A stretch of DNA of 64,000 nucleotides from Pyrenopolyporus hunteri (Eukaryota > Ascomycota > Sordariomycetes > Xylariales > Hypoxylaceae): positions 806,001 through 870,000 of the forward strand of contig CADCXC010000044.1 in the NCBI GenBank assembly GCA_902806595.1. The letters run 5' to 3'. The notes beneath the pieces are model-generated. The model did no database searches, was not told where the DNA came from, and worked only from the letters and a program-made list of their open reading frames with translations. Below, one piece after another: positions 24,481-37,687 of this stretch. Every line of letters begins with the position of its first letter. Within the stretch, counting starts at the first letter, position 1. A program made the position numbers and the translations under genes.

Positions 24481-24502
24481 CCTACCTACCTAGGTAGGTA
24501 GG
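24481..24502. repeat. 22-bp perfect palindrome of CCTA/TAGG units
   Basis: CCTACCTACCT followed immediately by its reverse complement, and continuing as ggtaccttag. Related shorter forms (TACCTAGGTA, GGTACCTACC) recur at 24064, 25068, 29982, 30608, 59139 and 61770, only outside coding regions. Confidence 0.7.
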
Positions 24503-24820
24503 TACCTTAGCAAATAGCTGGGTTTTATTTCTATCCGCTATAAATACCGTCGTAAACGTCTACAAGTAGAATAAAAGGTAACTAAATACATGTAGCTTTT
24601 ATTATGGACGAGTACCGCTTTTAAGGAAGCAATAAACAAAAAACTAATCAATTAATAAAAAAAAATATAACATAAGTTCTAACGATATTTATAAACTGAA
24701 TCGTATTCATTTACTTAGTATATACTCGGCTCACGATGGAAATTCTAAACCTTTTAAAGACACTCGTTATAAGTGTAAAGTAAATAATAATAGTAAAAAT
24801 CAAACATTAACGGCATGTAA

Positions 24821-24842
24821 GCATCCCCACCTCGGGGGATGC
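24821..24842. other. C-rich hairpin-capable inverted repeat
   Basis: GCATCCCC and GGGGATGC separated by six bases (acctcg) make an 8-bp perfect stem. No gene end lies next to it, so a terminator role is not supported. Confidence 0.45.
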
Positions 24843-26783
24843 GGTACGCGCTGAGGCCTCCATGGCTGGACGTAACATTAAACTTAGCTTGGTTTAATGA
24901 GCCTTAGATATAATTACAAGACAACTTATTCTCAATAAGAAATGTCGGTTATGGAATAGCTCAACAGCCAGTAGCACCGATACGACGGCCTTCTATTAAT
25001 ATAAATCGTGGGATACACGCATTACAAGGTAGTTATTTCGAATATACATTGTGGTTGAGGGTTACCTCCCTAGGTACCTACCCATCCAGCTATGCATAGT
25101 GCATTCACGTCAATTGGGAAACGCCGTCGACACATGTAGTCGCTCTGATTGTATATAATATATCGACTCATATAAATAGAATTACCTGACACGAAAAGAC
25201 CCATGTGCGAATGCTGGTTTAGGTCTTAGTTTCGGCATATACAAGAACCTCGTTGATACTCGACGATGCCAAGAGAGCCCGATTCAATCATGGGTCGCCC
25301 TTCGGTCGCTAAGTAAGCGGCGTTGTAACATGGGACAGCGACCCTGTCCCCCTGAATTGAATCGGCCGATATTCCTTTAACCCCGTCACTTTCCACTTAC
25401 GCGTACCTATTCTCGGGTTTCGCGTTAACTTGGCTGTTATAGCGCCGGGGTCTAAGTTTGTCGGTATGCCCTAAAGCGTAGTAGCTCCTCAGCAATCAAA
25501 TGTGGCTTGGGTAAAGGGAAAAGTAACAATCCCATGAGTGGCTATAGTCTTATGAGGCTGCGGCACGGCGGTTAAGAATCGTGTTAGTTTATACCGGGCC
25601 GGGCGCGAAGAGCGAAACCCCGGCTTTAGATGCGATATGTAAGACACCTTCGTCATGGGGCGCCGAGGCTCTGTCAACTGCAGTACCTACATTTATACCG
25701 CCGAGACAACATGATGCACCAACATGATTAATGCGCTGATCATGTCATATAAGGGGGACAAATTTATATACGTAGACGCCTGCTTACGCTGCCACCTCTT
25801 ATGCGCTCAGATCACCAGATAGTTCTAGTACGACGGGGCAAAGTGACGGCGGGGTTTGTTCGCATTGAACATCATCAGTCAGGGATCCCAAGGGTAATTT
25901 AAAAGCTCGATTGAACTAGCCAGGATCCATGGGATGAGGCTTATCGCTTCATAAGGCTGAGAGTTAAGCTAGTTTATTTCCTCGTCGAAACTCGCCGAAG
26001 AGAGTATGACCAACGGTCACGGAAAGCCCATGCCATCATGTTGGTTTAAGCTACCGTATTAGCTAAGACAGCCCTTGGTCTACGTCATAAACTATCTGGC
26101 TGGTCCTCGTCTGGCCCCCGGTAGAGGGTATTCCTTCCAACACGAGGAGAGTGGGGACCATCTTGACATCTCGTCTCTCTGGACTTTTGATATATGGATA
26201 TCCGCTCTAAATGTGGGGATTCCGGTTTTCGCTGGAGCCACACCCTGGTAACCATTGGGGATCAGAGGGATGGACCATGATCTAGACTACGGGTTGCGGT
26301 AAATAGAAATACAAATGCCGTGATTTGGGGTAGGATACGACGAAGACTTAACGTTGGCAACGTCTAGTTACATAGGGTAAGTTTGAAACGGCAAGAGACA
26401 TGTCTTTTCAGCATTGAATTTATTTTTATTCTTACTAGATTAACCTAACGAAGCCCTACGTGCTACCTGGTAGACTACCATAGGCTACGAAGTACAAGGA
26501 ACGTGAATATCTATTTTGATGTTGCAAAGCAACAGTGTTTCGCTTGGGTCATTGCGGGACCGGCACATCAAAGGTACCGCCTTTGTTGGTAATAAGACAA
26601 TGTGACATTGCTGTGCGAATAATCTATGGATACTCTATAACAAATCAAAGAAAACTATCTACTTAATTTTTCCCCATGCCAGCATGGGCCGAATTAAAGA
26701 CACTCGAACTCGAAATTACAGCCCCAGAATTTTATATCCCAGAAGTGGTGATGACTGTGTTTCCCGGCACGGGTAGACCTCCA

Positions 26784-27399
26784 TCATCCTGTTTCAGACC
26801 AGCATAATATTCCTGGATGTAACGTAGATGGTGTTGACTGGGAATTTTGCCTTGATAGCCTCGATGACGTAGTCGTTCGAAACATCCACCACCGGAAATC
26901 GGCTGCTTGATGATCGGCTTGCAAATCGAATTGCCGGAGCAGAGAACGTGACGTGCCGTCCGTCGCTGGAATGCCTGTCGCCCTCCGGAACATTAACTCT
27001 TTGGCGCATTTTACCAGACCTCAGATCGACTTCGGCAATAAAATCTTCGCTTGTTCTCTCCCCGCGTCTTCTTTTTTGTGCTGGTTCGAAGTTCGTGACC
27101 ATCCTCGACTGCGGATCGATCCAAATAGTGCCCCCATCTACGTGAACGTAAAGGTAGTTACACGATTCATGTAGCTCCATGCAATGCGGCCCAGAGTAGG
27201 GACTGATATCAATAGTAGAAACAATATTGCCAACCGAGATGTCGAAGACGGAAATTTCATTAGATAATTCCACTGGTGCATAGTTATTGCCTTGTCGATG
27301 GCGCTGGCTAATGTAGACTTGGTAAAAATAAATGTCAGTAGTGAATTCGTTTTGCAGGAAGCTCAGGTGCTGGCCGCAAAAGAGGATAAGAGTCTGTTG
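26784..27399 (-). pseudogene. YVTN/lactonase-type beta-propeller fragment
   Basis: One open minus-strand frame, entered after a caacag acceptor-like site near 27400 and ending at a stop at 26784-26786, about 204 codons. Typical propeller blades are visible: NEISVFDISVGNIVSTIDIS, HCMELHESCNYLYVHVDGGT with IWIDPQSRMV, and a last blade VVDVSNDYVIEAIKAKFPVNTIYV. About three blades are seen where a YVTN propeller has seven. The frames upstream (27400-27890) show no blades and no clear splice partner. It is therefore most likely the 3' remnant of a decayed gene, though a highly split live gene is possible. Confidence 0.45.
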
Positions 27400-30339
27400 C
27401 TACATACGAAGATTCCGGCTCCAATCGTGGACGATCTCCTGCGGTTCCGCAAGGAGGTCATCGAGGATGTAAACTCTATACGAGACTGCGACGTCCGCGA
27501 ACGTACACGGTTGGGTTTCCGAGCGACTCATACTGGAGCTCTTTTCTTTAGACTCTGAGGAATCTTTCGGGTTTATATTAGAGGTAGAGAAGATGGCTCT
27601 AGAGAGACTTGTATCGGGACGAGTTTGGACGGGTCCAGTACTTGGCTTGCCCCCTTTCAATGCCATGTTGACGGGTATCCTGGGTCAACTTATAACGTCC
27701 CAGAGTCGATTCTCAGAATGAGGCCCCCAACGTTGGCTTTCCTCGTGTTAGACGATGGTGTATATTTTGGGCAAGGTAGTTCATTTGGTTCACGTCGTAA
27801 GTTGGAAATTCGTCTCAACTGTAACGTTTGCCCGCTCGACCCGGAATAAGAGAAGGAAGAACGAAGAAGGAACACACCCTGCCACCCCATCTCGAGTTCA
27901 TATCGCCTTAGGACTTCCCGGCCGAAGGTAAGCCTCGCGGCTACGACGTATTGCCACGTGCCTAACCGTCGATTTCTAGAAATCTGAGGAGGGTCTTTCC
28001 CCCCGGGTGGACCATGGTCCTGGAAATAGGTACTGGCTCCACCTTAAGGCAGACCAATCAAGATGCTACTTGGTGATGCAGCTCGTAAGTAATAACCAAT
28101 CAGGGCGCCTTCTGACAGACGCAGCCTCATACGGACCTAAATCCGCTAGGCTAGTAGGATTCGAGGGTTTCAAAACGGGGTTCTTGGGATCTCGAATAGG
28201 CATCACTTAAACCGCGGAACATCTAAGTGGGAACCCGGATTCGGGATCCTACATGGTCAAAAGCATTCGCGGCTGTCTTGGAAGAGCCACAGGACCCACC
28301 CGTGCCGGGGTAGATTGACAAATATGGAAATAATGCGAGGCAGATTGAGTTCACTCATGACTTGCTCCGGGATAGGCTGGAGTCCGCTACTCAGTGAGAC
28401 TGAGTCATAAAATGTCATAAATACCGAGTACTCCCGCTTTGCATCAATCCGATTCTTTCTATTCTGAGTGCCATACGTAAAGTCATGCTCAACTGCCGCA
28501 ATTGAAGGGATTTAGGACGTCTGCTCACAGACTAATATTGACAAGCGAGGGATGCAATCAGCTGTCTAAAATGAGTTCTTAAAGCTTTTCGATGAGAACT
28601 CAAATAATCTACGAACGATTTCTACTTGGTACAGCAGCTTTCTGACAACTCACCATCTAGATAAGTATTGAAGTCGACCCACGAAGAACGTCCGCATGTT
28701 CATATTTAATGCAAATCAGGGAAGCATAGCTATTCAAGCCGCCCGAAGCCGCCGAATCTGACACAACGTGACTACGTATACCTTTTTTTCTTGGTATAAC
28801 TAGGCTGGACGAAGTCCAAGAACCAGCTGATGACCGTGCCGTTGTAAATATACCAGTAGTATTTCTCAAATTTGGAATTATGACTCAAATCTAACTCCTG
28901 AGCCACCACCAATATGATCCTTCGCATTTAACTACGCTTACAGGAAATACTTAAGCATCAGTTGAAATTTACATTACTATTTATCCTTCACTCTGCTCCT
29001 TCAACGGTCCTTGACGTAATTGAGCTCGGAGTTTGAAATTGAAAATCCCCCTGATAGTGGTATCTGAGCAATCTGTTTCCGACTCTACAGAGACGTCACG
29101 GGTACGCGTACCCAGCCGGGGCTCCGACGAGGCATTCTGGAATGAAGCGCAGGACTCACGAATCGTTAATGATCCAATAATTCAAATCATTCTCGCCTTT
29201 AAAAGGAATTTCGAAAAATAGACGCGCCAATCCTTTCGGATGCCAGTGCGGTTGGCCTACTCGAATATTTAGGTAACTATACTACATGTTTACGCTTCGG
29301 AGAGGAGTGATCTATATATCGTCAGTTTACGGGGCTTATATATATATGAGACTCCAAAACTATTCGGTTTTTACATTTGACTGAAGTTAAAGGGGTAGGC
29401 AGATAGAATTGAGGAGGTATAAACCATTTTATTTCCTATGAGAAATTTGACCGTTTCGGCCCGTCAATTAACCGGCCATTATTTCTATCGTATTGCTATT
29501 CGTCTTAGGGATTCGGCGGCTAGAGATAGTAAGGAACATTAGAGCTCTAAATTTGGTCCATTAGGATGTAATATCTTATAGAATGTAAAATGCCTTGAGG
29601 CAATATAATCTCAGTCTACTCAACTACAAAATAATGACTAAGTACTTAAATTATTACGTAGTATATAAGTTTATCTAACGCTAGACAGGATTTAATTCTA
29701 ATTTCCATATCCATTATACACTTAGCAAGCGACTCGTTAAATTCTTTTTGAAATATGATCCTAACCGGATGGCTTCATAAGGCTAATCACGAAATAAGGA
29801 AATAACCGTGTTGAAAGATTTAGCTCATCCAGGCTCTATGGACTAGTGGTCACATAGGTAGTTTATGTAAACGTCGATGGGTAGATGCAGAAGGGGCATT
29901 ATCGGCTCTTGGATATAAGTTTAACGTGTCCTTCTGCTTATATACGAAGGCGAGAAGACAATGGACGGGCATATATATCTACCTACCTAGGCACCTGGGA
30001 TAAAATATCTTGTGAGATGTCCGAGGTAGATACCTATACCTGCGCCGGGACGAGTCCGTGAGTTGGTCGCCGTATCTGCCTCGCCCTTGCCTCACTCAAG
30101 TCGCTTCTCCCTCACATACGCACGTCGAGTAGCTATATTATTCCACACAGGTACGTGCTGAAGAGGAAAAGGCTTCCCACAAACGTCGGAGGGAGGCCAC
30201 ACATCTAGGGAAGGTAATGCCTGTCCTAGACGATTTCATAACTTATTTAAACAAACCGCCCGCACTCTCAGCCAGACTTGTCTTGTCCCACCGCTTACAT
30301 ACATAATAAATCTTGGATTAATCCTTAATCTGAAGTGCC
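27400..30339. other. gene-free, decayed stretch
   Basis: Only short ATG-less or domain-less frames are found (for example 27690-27890, 28657-28869, 29033-29221). Composition becomes AT-leaning towards 29.3-29.8 kb. No RNA gene or long repeat recognised. A CCTACC/TACCTAGG cluster sits at about 29980. Confidence 0.5.
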
Positions 30340-32894
30340 TTACTAATGATCAAAGGGATTTGTTGTTTTCCCCTGGAAAGGCTTCTTATCTGGGTGAACT
30401 CCAAGCTTGATCAAGCCTTGACGAAAGCCAAGCGATTGCCCTTCTAAATTCCCTGAAAAGGAGTCTCGCTTCAATTCAAGGACCGCCAGGAACGGGAAAG
30501 AATTGCACCGGGGAGGTAATACTATTAAGGATTAACCCTCTGACTTAGTTCCGCTTCAGCTACAAACCACTTTAGGACCTCCTGGAAAGAAATAACGAAT
30601 TAATGTCTACCTAGGTAATCATCAAGGTGCTCCTAGCAAACAAGGAACAGGCAAAAACAGGCCCTATCCTGTACGTCTCTTACACTCATCAAGCTTTAGG
30701 CAAACTGCTCGATCGTCTACTAAATAGTAGGGATGAGAGAATTTTCCGTATAGGTTCAAGTTCCGAATCATTCAACATTCATAATGTCCACAAGGAGATT
30801 AAACTCACTGAACTAGATAAACAAGCTGCTTCGAAATCCGCCTCAGCCCTAGGAGAGGCACAAGTAAATCTAGAAGCTAATCAACAAAAGAATTAAGTAG
30901 CACATCAAGACTAAGGAACCCGTATTTTATGATATTATATTCGGCGTAGACGATGACGGACAGCGTACTAGCGCAGAGCGATATATGGCTCCATATTTCG
31001 GATGGATTGACGTAGGCCACCCATCTGACACGGAAGTTCTTGAGGTTGATGCGTCAAAGAAGCAGAACCCGGCGGCTCCAAATCGCATGGAAAGATATAC
31101 TCTCTTCGCGCAATGGTATTTTGAATCATGTCCAGGCTTTAGAAGTGCCGAGTTGATTTCCCTTTATGACCGCTATCAAACGACTAAAAGGGAGTATCAG
31201 GCTATGCTAGGCGCTGCAGAGCTTCGGGGACTTGAGCAAGCCAATATAATCGGTGTTGCAACGATAGATCTTGCTAATAGGTTGGAGATGCCTAGAAAGC
31301 TTAATATTAGGGCCTTACTTTGTACGACTGTCAGCGAAGTCTCGGACGGTCGGATACTCACAGCGTTACTTCCGTTGGTTGAACACGCTATCCTAATCGG
31401 CGGTCACGTTCAACTTCGACCTCAGATTTTAAGCTCCGCGTTGAATCCTCGAGGAATGAAATACCCGCCGGGCATCTCACTCTTTGAGATGTCTATCTCA
31501 CCTGCGTAGTCGAGTCATGATAAGTAAGCAGGACATGAAGCGTGCCTTGAATTGTTCTAAAAACATGTCTTGGGCCAATGCTTTTGAGATTGACATGGTG
31601 TGCTCTTGTCTCCCATATTGTGCGGCGGGTGAATATGAGCGTGACGACGTTACGGTCGTAACACCATACCTCAGTCAATTGCACAAGTTAGGGAGACTCC
31701 AGAACCCCTTCGAGGTTAAAGTCGAGAAAGAGGGCCTTAAGAGCCTTCATGTACAAGGTTTGAACACGCCACTAAATGCACCTGAGCAGACACCAGCGGG
31801 GCAGTTACGATTGGCAACTGTTGATGTTTTGTGAGGCAAGAAGCGAAAATTATCGTTGTTTCTCTAGTAGAAAGTAACCAAGGAGCTCATTGCGATTTCT
31901 TGAACTCTTCAAACGGAATCAACGCCCTTCTTTCATATTAAAAGCATGGGATGTACGGGAACTCTGCCACCTATGATAAAGTCCCAATCTAGTCTAAGAC
32001 CGTCGAAAGGTTGGGGCATGGCGGAAATATGGGTACTGAGCGGAAGCTTTTCCTTCTCTGCGGTCACATATTGACCTCATCTCAATTCTAGCAAAGTGAG
32101 AAACCGGATAAGGTGACGTGTATTGAGCTCGCAAACACAATCGTGCCTGGTTTCAATCACCGGGCAAGAGTTTCCTACCATGAGGGTGTCGCCGGTAGCG
32201 GCTTTGTTTGCCAACATGATGCCGGCGGCCTCTATCGTGTGGGCATATATGCGAAGGTTCGGGCAAACGGCACTAATGCTTGTCAACGGGGGCAACGGCT
32301 TAGTCGTTTTAGGGCATCGAATTATCTCCAAGCTTGATTTTATCCTTCGCTATAGGACAGTCGAAGAATCCTATCAACGCGTGTACGATCCCGTCGGATA
32401 ACCTCACACTTTCCGGGGGTGGGGGGCGATGACCTTGTATCTGACTCGTGGAGAGTTTCTACCTCTGCCTGTCTTGCGTGTACTATGCTCTCTCGATGCC
32501 ATATAGAGGTTATGAGGGCTATGTTAGGCTCAGAAACGAGGTGACGCGATGTTACACCACCATTCATCTGGACTTGGAATACACGATTGGCGAATGCGAG
32601 AGGTTAATCAGGCCGACACAGAAGACCGAGTACGGTTGCCAGGAGGTAGAAGGCCACATTTTCGTCGCAAAAATCGTTGCCATAGCCCGTCAGATGAATC
32701 GCATAGTAGAAGGCTACGGTCCCGACGAGGGGCATGTATCAAAGTCTAGAGTGGCCAAAGCTAAGACCCACCTTTCCCAAGCCGAGAATCTTATTCTTGA
32801 GATCCGTCGAGTGCGTATTTCCAAAAAAGGGAAAAAGGGGGAGGGTAGAGGGGTATTGAGTAAGGAGAAGGAAAAATTAAATGAAATAAAATAA
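30340..32894 (+). pseudogene. broken NFX1/ZNFX1-type SF1 helicase gene
   Basis: Pieces of one SF1 RNA-helicase-like protein lie in order. LDESQAIALLNSLKRSLASI plus Walker A QGPPGTGK (30480-30500), a 99-bp intron (30516-30614), then VIIKVLLANKEQAKTGPILYV up to a stop at 30894. Next 30985-31509 (YFGWIDVGHPSDTEVLEVDA...LTALLPLVEHAILIGGHVQLRPQ), then 31530-31834 (DDVTVVTPYLSQLHKL, ATVDVL) ending in a stop. After a frameshift come EAKIIVVSLVESNQGAHCDF and a motif-VI-like NALLS..KHGMY. A C-terminal remnant follows at 32448-32894 (RLRNEVTRCYTT...YTIGECERLIR). Motif II, normally EEA-E, reads TTVSE, and the zinc-finger region is missing. Stops, frameshifts and a lost catalytic motif argue for a pseudogene. 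It directly precedes the AT-rich transposon block. Confidence 0.78.
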
Positions 32895-33072
32895 AATAAA
32901 AGGGGGGCCACTAGCCACTAGCTACAAGTATATGAGTACATATGGACGGACACGGGCGCGGGGGCGTATTTAAGCCACGATGAGATTACCTAATTAGGAC
33001 GGGTCCGGCGTGCGAGGTCTTGGCAAAATTGCTTGATTTATTGCTATTTTCCTTTTCCCTTTCCTTTCGAAG

Positions 33073-33228
33073 TGTTGGAATATAAGGTGTTAAAATATAA
33101 AGTAATTAAGTAATTACACTTTATATTTATAATATATATATAATATTTATATCTTATTTAATTTTTAATTAATATTTATTATTTAATATAATAAAATATA
33201 TATTTATAACTTATATTTATTTTTAATA
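33073..33228. repeat. left LTR of outer retrotransposon
   Basis: Starts TGTTGGAATATAAGGTG, ends TTTTTAATA, where the right copy has TTTTCAACA. The first 20 or so bases are unmutated; after that nearly every C/G of the right copy is T/A here. Confidence 0.85.
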
Positions 33229-36200
33229 AATTATAAATTCGAAAATTTAAAAAATTAAAATATATTATTAATTTAATTTATTTATTTTATATTTTTTAAA
33301 TATATTTTTTATATTTTATAAAATATATTTAATTTTTCGAAGTTATTTACGATTTTTATTACGTTAATATTTAAAAAAAATAAAAATTTTTTAAAATTTA
33401 TATAATTCGTATATATAATATATAATATATTTAAAATTTAAAATTTTAAAAATAATACGAAATGTTTTATTAATAAAAAATTAATTAATTTTTTTTTTAA
33501 ATTTAATTTTAAAATAATAATTATAAAAATTATTAATATAATAAAATATTTAATAAATTTTTAATAATTTTTAAATAATTTTAATAATAAAAAAAATAAA
33601 TTATTTATTATTTAAAAATTAATAATTATTAAATTTCGAATTTCGAAATTATCGAAATTATTTATATCCCGTTATTAAATTATTTAAATAACGAAAAAAA
33701 ATGAAAATAATAATAATAACGTCGATATTAAAAAATAATAATATTAAATATAATTTTTAAAATCGATTATTATAAAAATCGATTTTCGTTAAATTTTTTA
33801 ACGAAAATAATTTTCTTTATTTTATCGAAATAATTAAAAAAATTAATTAAAAGAATTTTAAAATTTTTTAACGAAATTTAAATTTTAATAATTAAAATTA
33901 TTTATTTATAATTCGATTATTTAAATTTCGTTTATTAAATTTAAATAATATATTATTTATATTATTATTATACGATTTAAAAATCGATTATTTCGACTTT
34001 AAAGTAATTATTTTTTATAATTTTTTTAAATTATTATTTAAAAAAAATATTTTTAATTATTTAAAAAAAAAAGTTTTTTTATAAAATATTAAATTATAAA
34101 ATATTAATATTATCGTAATTATTTTATAAAATTATCGATTAATTATTAAATTATTACGAAAAAAACGTTACGATAATAAACGATTAAAAAATTAATACGA
34201 TAATTTTAAATAATATTATTATTTTATAATTAATAAATAAATAAATTTAATTTAATCGAGAATTTTTAAATTATTTAAAAATTTAAAAATACGGGAAATT
34301 TTTTTTCGAAAGGGTTAAATTTATAAAATTTACGGAAAATAATAGTTTTTAAAAATTTTTTCCGGTCGAAATATATAAAAAATAAAAAGTTTAAAACGAA
34401 AAAATCGATAAAAAATTAAATATTATTAAATATAAATTAAATAAAAATTTTAAAAAATTAATAAAAAAATATATAACGATTAATAATTTATAAATAATTT
34501 TAAAAAAAAAATATAAATTTAAAAATAACGTTATATTTTAAAATTTAACGTTTAAATAAAAAAATATTTTATTATTTATTAAAAAATTAATTATAATATT
34601 ATTTATAAAAATTTAATAATTATAAAATAATTTTAAAATATTAAATAATATTTATATTATATCGAAATTATATTTAATTAATAAATTTTTATTTTTATTA
34701 AATTTTAAATATAATATTTTTTTTATTATTTTTTTTTAAATTTATAATATTATATTTAAACGAAATAAAAATAATGTTATTATTAAAACGGCGGTTAATA
34801 TTAATAATATTATAAAATTAATATAATAAAAAAAATAAAATTAAAAATTTCGAAATCGAAAGGAAAAATATATTTTATATACGAATATTCGAAATATTAA
34901 TAATAATAAATAAAAAACGGTTTTAAAATATATATATTATATCGCGATAAATTATAAAATAATTACCCACGAATTTTTAAAATATTTTTAAAAGTATTTT
35001 AAAAAACGTTTTAAAAGTTAATACATAACGATAAAAAATTTTAATTATTTTAAAAAAATAAAAAATTAAAAAAGGGGTTATTACAAATTTTATAATCGGC
35101 CGATAAAATAATTTAAAATTATTTATTTATATTATTACTTTTATAATTTTTAAAGTTAATATAATAAATTAATTATATATTTTAACGAAATTAAATATAT
35201 TATTTCGAATTTTTTATAAGAAATTATTTAACAAAAATATTTTAAATTTATCGATATAAAATAATATTATTAATAAATTAATTTTAAAATTTATTACTTT
35301 AATTATATATCTTATATTTAATAACGTATTATAATATTTATTAATAATTTACGTATTAACGATTTTAAATTTTATAATATTTTTAAAAATTAAAATTAAA
35401 AAATTAACGTTTAAATTAAAAAAAATAATAATATTAAATAATAATTATAATTAAATTATTTATTATAATAAAATTTTATTCGTAAATTTATATTTTTATA
35501 ACAAATTATTAATTTACGATATTAAAAAAAAAAATTATATTAATCGAATTATAAAATATCGTTATTTTTCGAATTATTATTAATAAATAATTTAAAAAAA
35601 TTAAAATTATTAACGTTATTTATTATTTTATATTAATTTATAATTTTATATTAATATTATAATTTATTAAAAAAAAAATCGAATTTTTATTTAAATAAAA
35701 AATAACGTTTAAAATAAAAAAAAATAAAATTTTTTTAATTATAATCGAATAAAATAAATTATATATAATAAATTAATAAAATAATACCTTTAATATAATA
35801 AACTTTAATATAATATTTTACTTTTATTTTATATTTAATTTATTATTAAAAATATAATACAAAAAAATAAATTATTTAAATAATTAAAATTTAAAAAATT
35901 TAATGAAAATATTTATCGATATTATTTTATAAAAAAAATATTATTTTTATGAAATTTATATATAAAATAAAATATACGAAAAATCTTATAAAAATATTAT
36001 ATACCGTAATATTTATTAATTAAAATTATTACATTTAAATAAAATTAATATATTTTTAAAAATTAAAAATTACGAAAAATATAAAAATTAATTAATTATT
36101 ATTTATAATTATTTATATATAATTTAAATATTACTTATAAAATAATTTAATAATTAATTTACGATTTTTAAAAAATTTTTATATTAATAAAAAAAATTTA

Positions 36201-37473
36201 AAAAAAAATGTTATATAATTACATTTAATAAATTTAACTTTTATATAAATTTTAAATTTTAATAATTTTACCGATAAAAAAAATCGTCATTTATTATATT
36301 ATTATAAAATAATATTAATAAAAAAGTTTTATTAAAAATATTATCAATAAATTAAAAAATAAAATTCGAATAATAATTATTTAAATTTAAAAAAATAATA
36401 TATTAATAAAATATTAATTTATTATAATATAAATAATAATTTATATTATAAATAAATTCTTTAATTATAAAATAAATAAAATATTTTATAAAATATAATA
36501 TAATAAATTATTTAATTTAATTTATTTAATAATAATAAAAGTCGATAATTATTATTTAAAAGATTTTAAAATTAATATATTTAAAAAACAAATCGTTAAT
36601 TATAAAATATTTAATTATAAAAAAAATAATATATATAATTATAAAATGTTATATTTAAAAAAAAAATATTATTATTAACGTTAATAATGTAATATTTAAA
36701 AAAAATTATTTATATATTTTTATTATAAATTTAAAAAAAAGGAAAAAACGGTAAAAATTTAAATTACTTTTATTATAATCGATATTTATAAAACGAAAAA
36801 TAATGGAAATTATTTAGAAATTATTTTATATATTATTAATAAGAAATATTCCGCGGGATATTTCGTGTCGATTAAATTTTAAATTAAAATTTATTAAATT
36901 TACGATAAAAAATAATATTTATTTATTCGATATATATTTTTTAATTTTTAATCGAAAATTATAAATAAAATTAAATATATTATAATTCGATTTTTTAATA
37001 TATTAAAAAAATTTTTCGCGTTTATTATTAATAAATTATTATAATTTTAAACTTTATATTAAATTAATATAATTTTAAAAATATTAATTAATAATTTTTT
37101 TAATTTTTAATTTTATTATTATAATTTTAAATATATTTTTATTAATATTTAAAATATAAAAATTTAAAATGTATCGTTAAATTATATAAAATATTAAATT
37201 AAAATAATAATTATTAATTATAAATATTAAATATAAATTTTTAATAAATAATTAAATGTAGATTATATATAATTTATTTATAAAACGGAAATTATTTTTC
37301 GAAAAATAAATTTATAAAATTAAAAAAAAATTTAACGATAAAATTATTTATTATAAAATAAAATAAATAATTTATAATTTTAAATAAATTAAAAAATTAA
37401 ATTATATCGATATATTTATTTTAATAATTAAATTTATAAATTATAAAATTATATTTATTATAACGATTATTTT

Positions 37474-37687
37474 TATTAATAAATATATATATAAATAAAA
37501 TAAAAAAATAATAATAAAAATAATTACGATAAAATAAAATAAATGTTATATAAATTATTTAAAAAAAAAATATTTAATAAAAAAATTATAAAAAAGGTTT
37601 TTTTTATATAAACGAAAATATATAAGTATTTTTTTCTTTTAAAATATATATTACGAAATGGTACGTATATAAATTAATTAATTATTA
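37474..37687. repeat. left LTR of inner retrotransposon
   Basis: Shares with the right copy the runs aataaatatata.ataaataaaa, gttatataaattattt (attatataaattattt on the right) and tatttaataaaaaaat. Contains gttttttttatataaacgaaaata where the right copy has tctcctttatataaataaaaata. Confidence 0.75.

Larger units (their letters stand above)
23642..26783. other. long gene-free stretch with short palindromic repeats
   Basis: Promoter side of the giant gene, then about 3 kb with no coding signal. Contains several CCTACC/GGTAGG clusters (about 24060-24140, 24340-24380, 24481-24510, 25068-25085), a C-rich hairpin at 24821-24842 and AT-leaning DNA at 24540-24800. I looked for rRNA- and tRNA-like segments around 25250-26100 and could not support any. 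Confidence 0.5.

Noticed and set aside
25250..26150. rRNA- or tRNA-like segments
   Set aside because: Some short words (for example gggatcccaagggtaa) looked familiar, but no extended match to 18S/28S/5S order could be recalled and no stem structure was evident.
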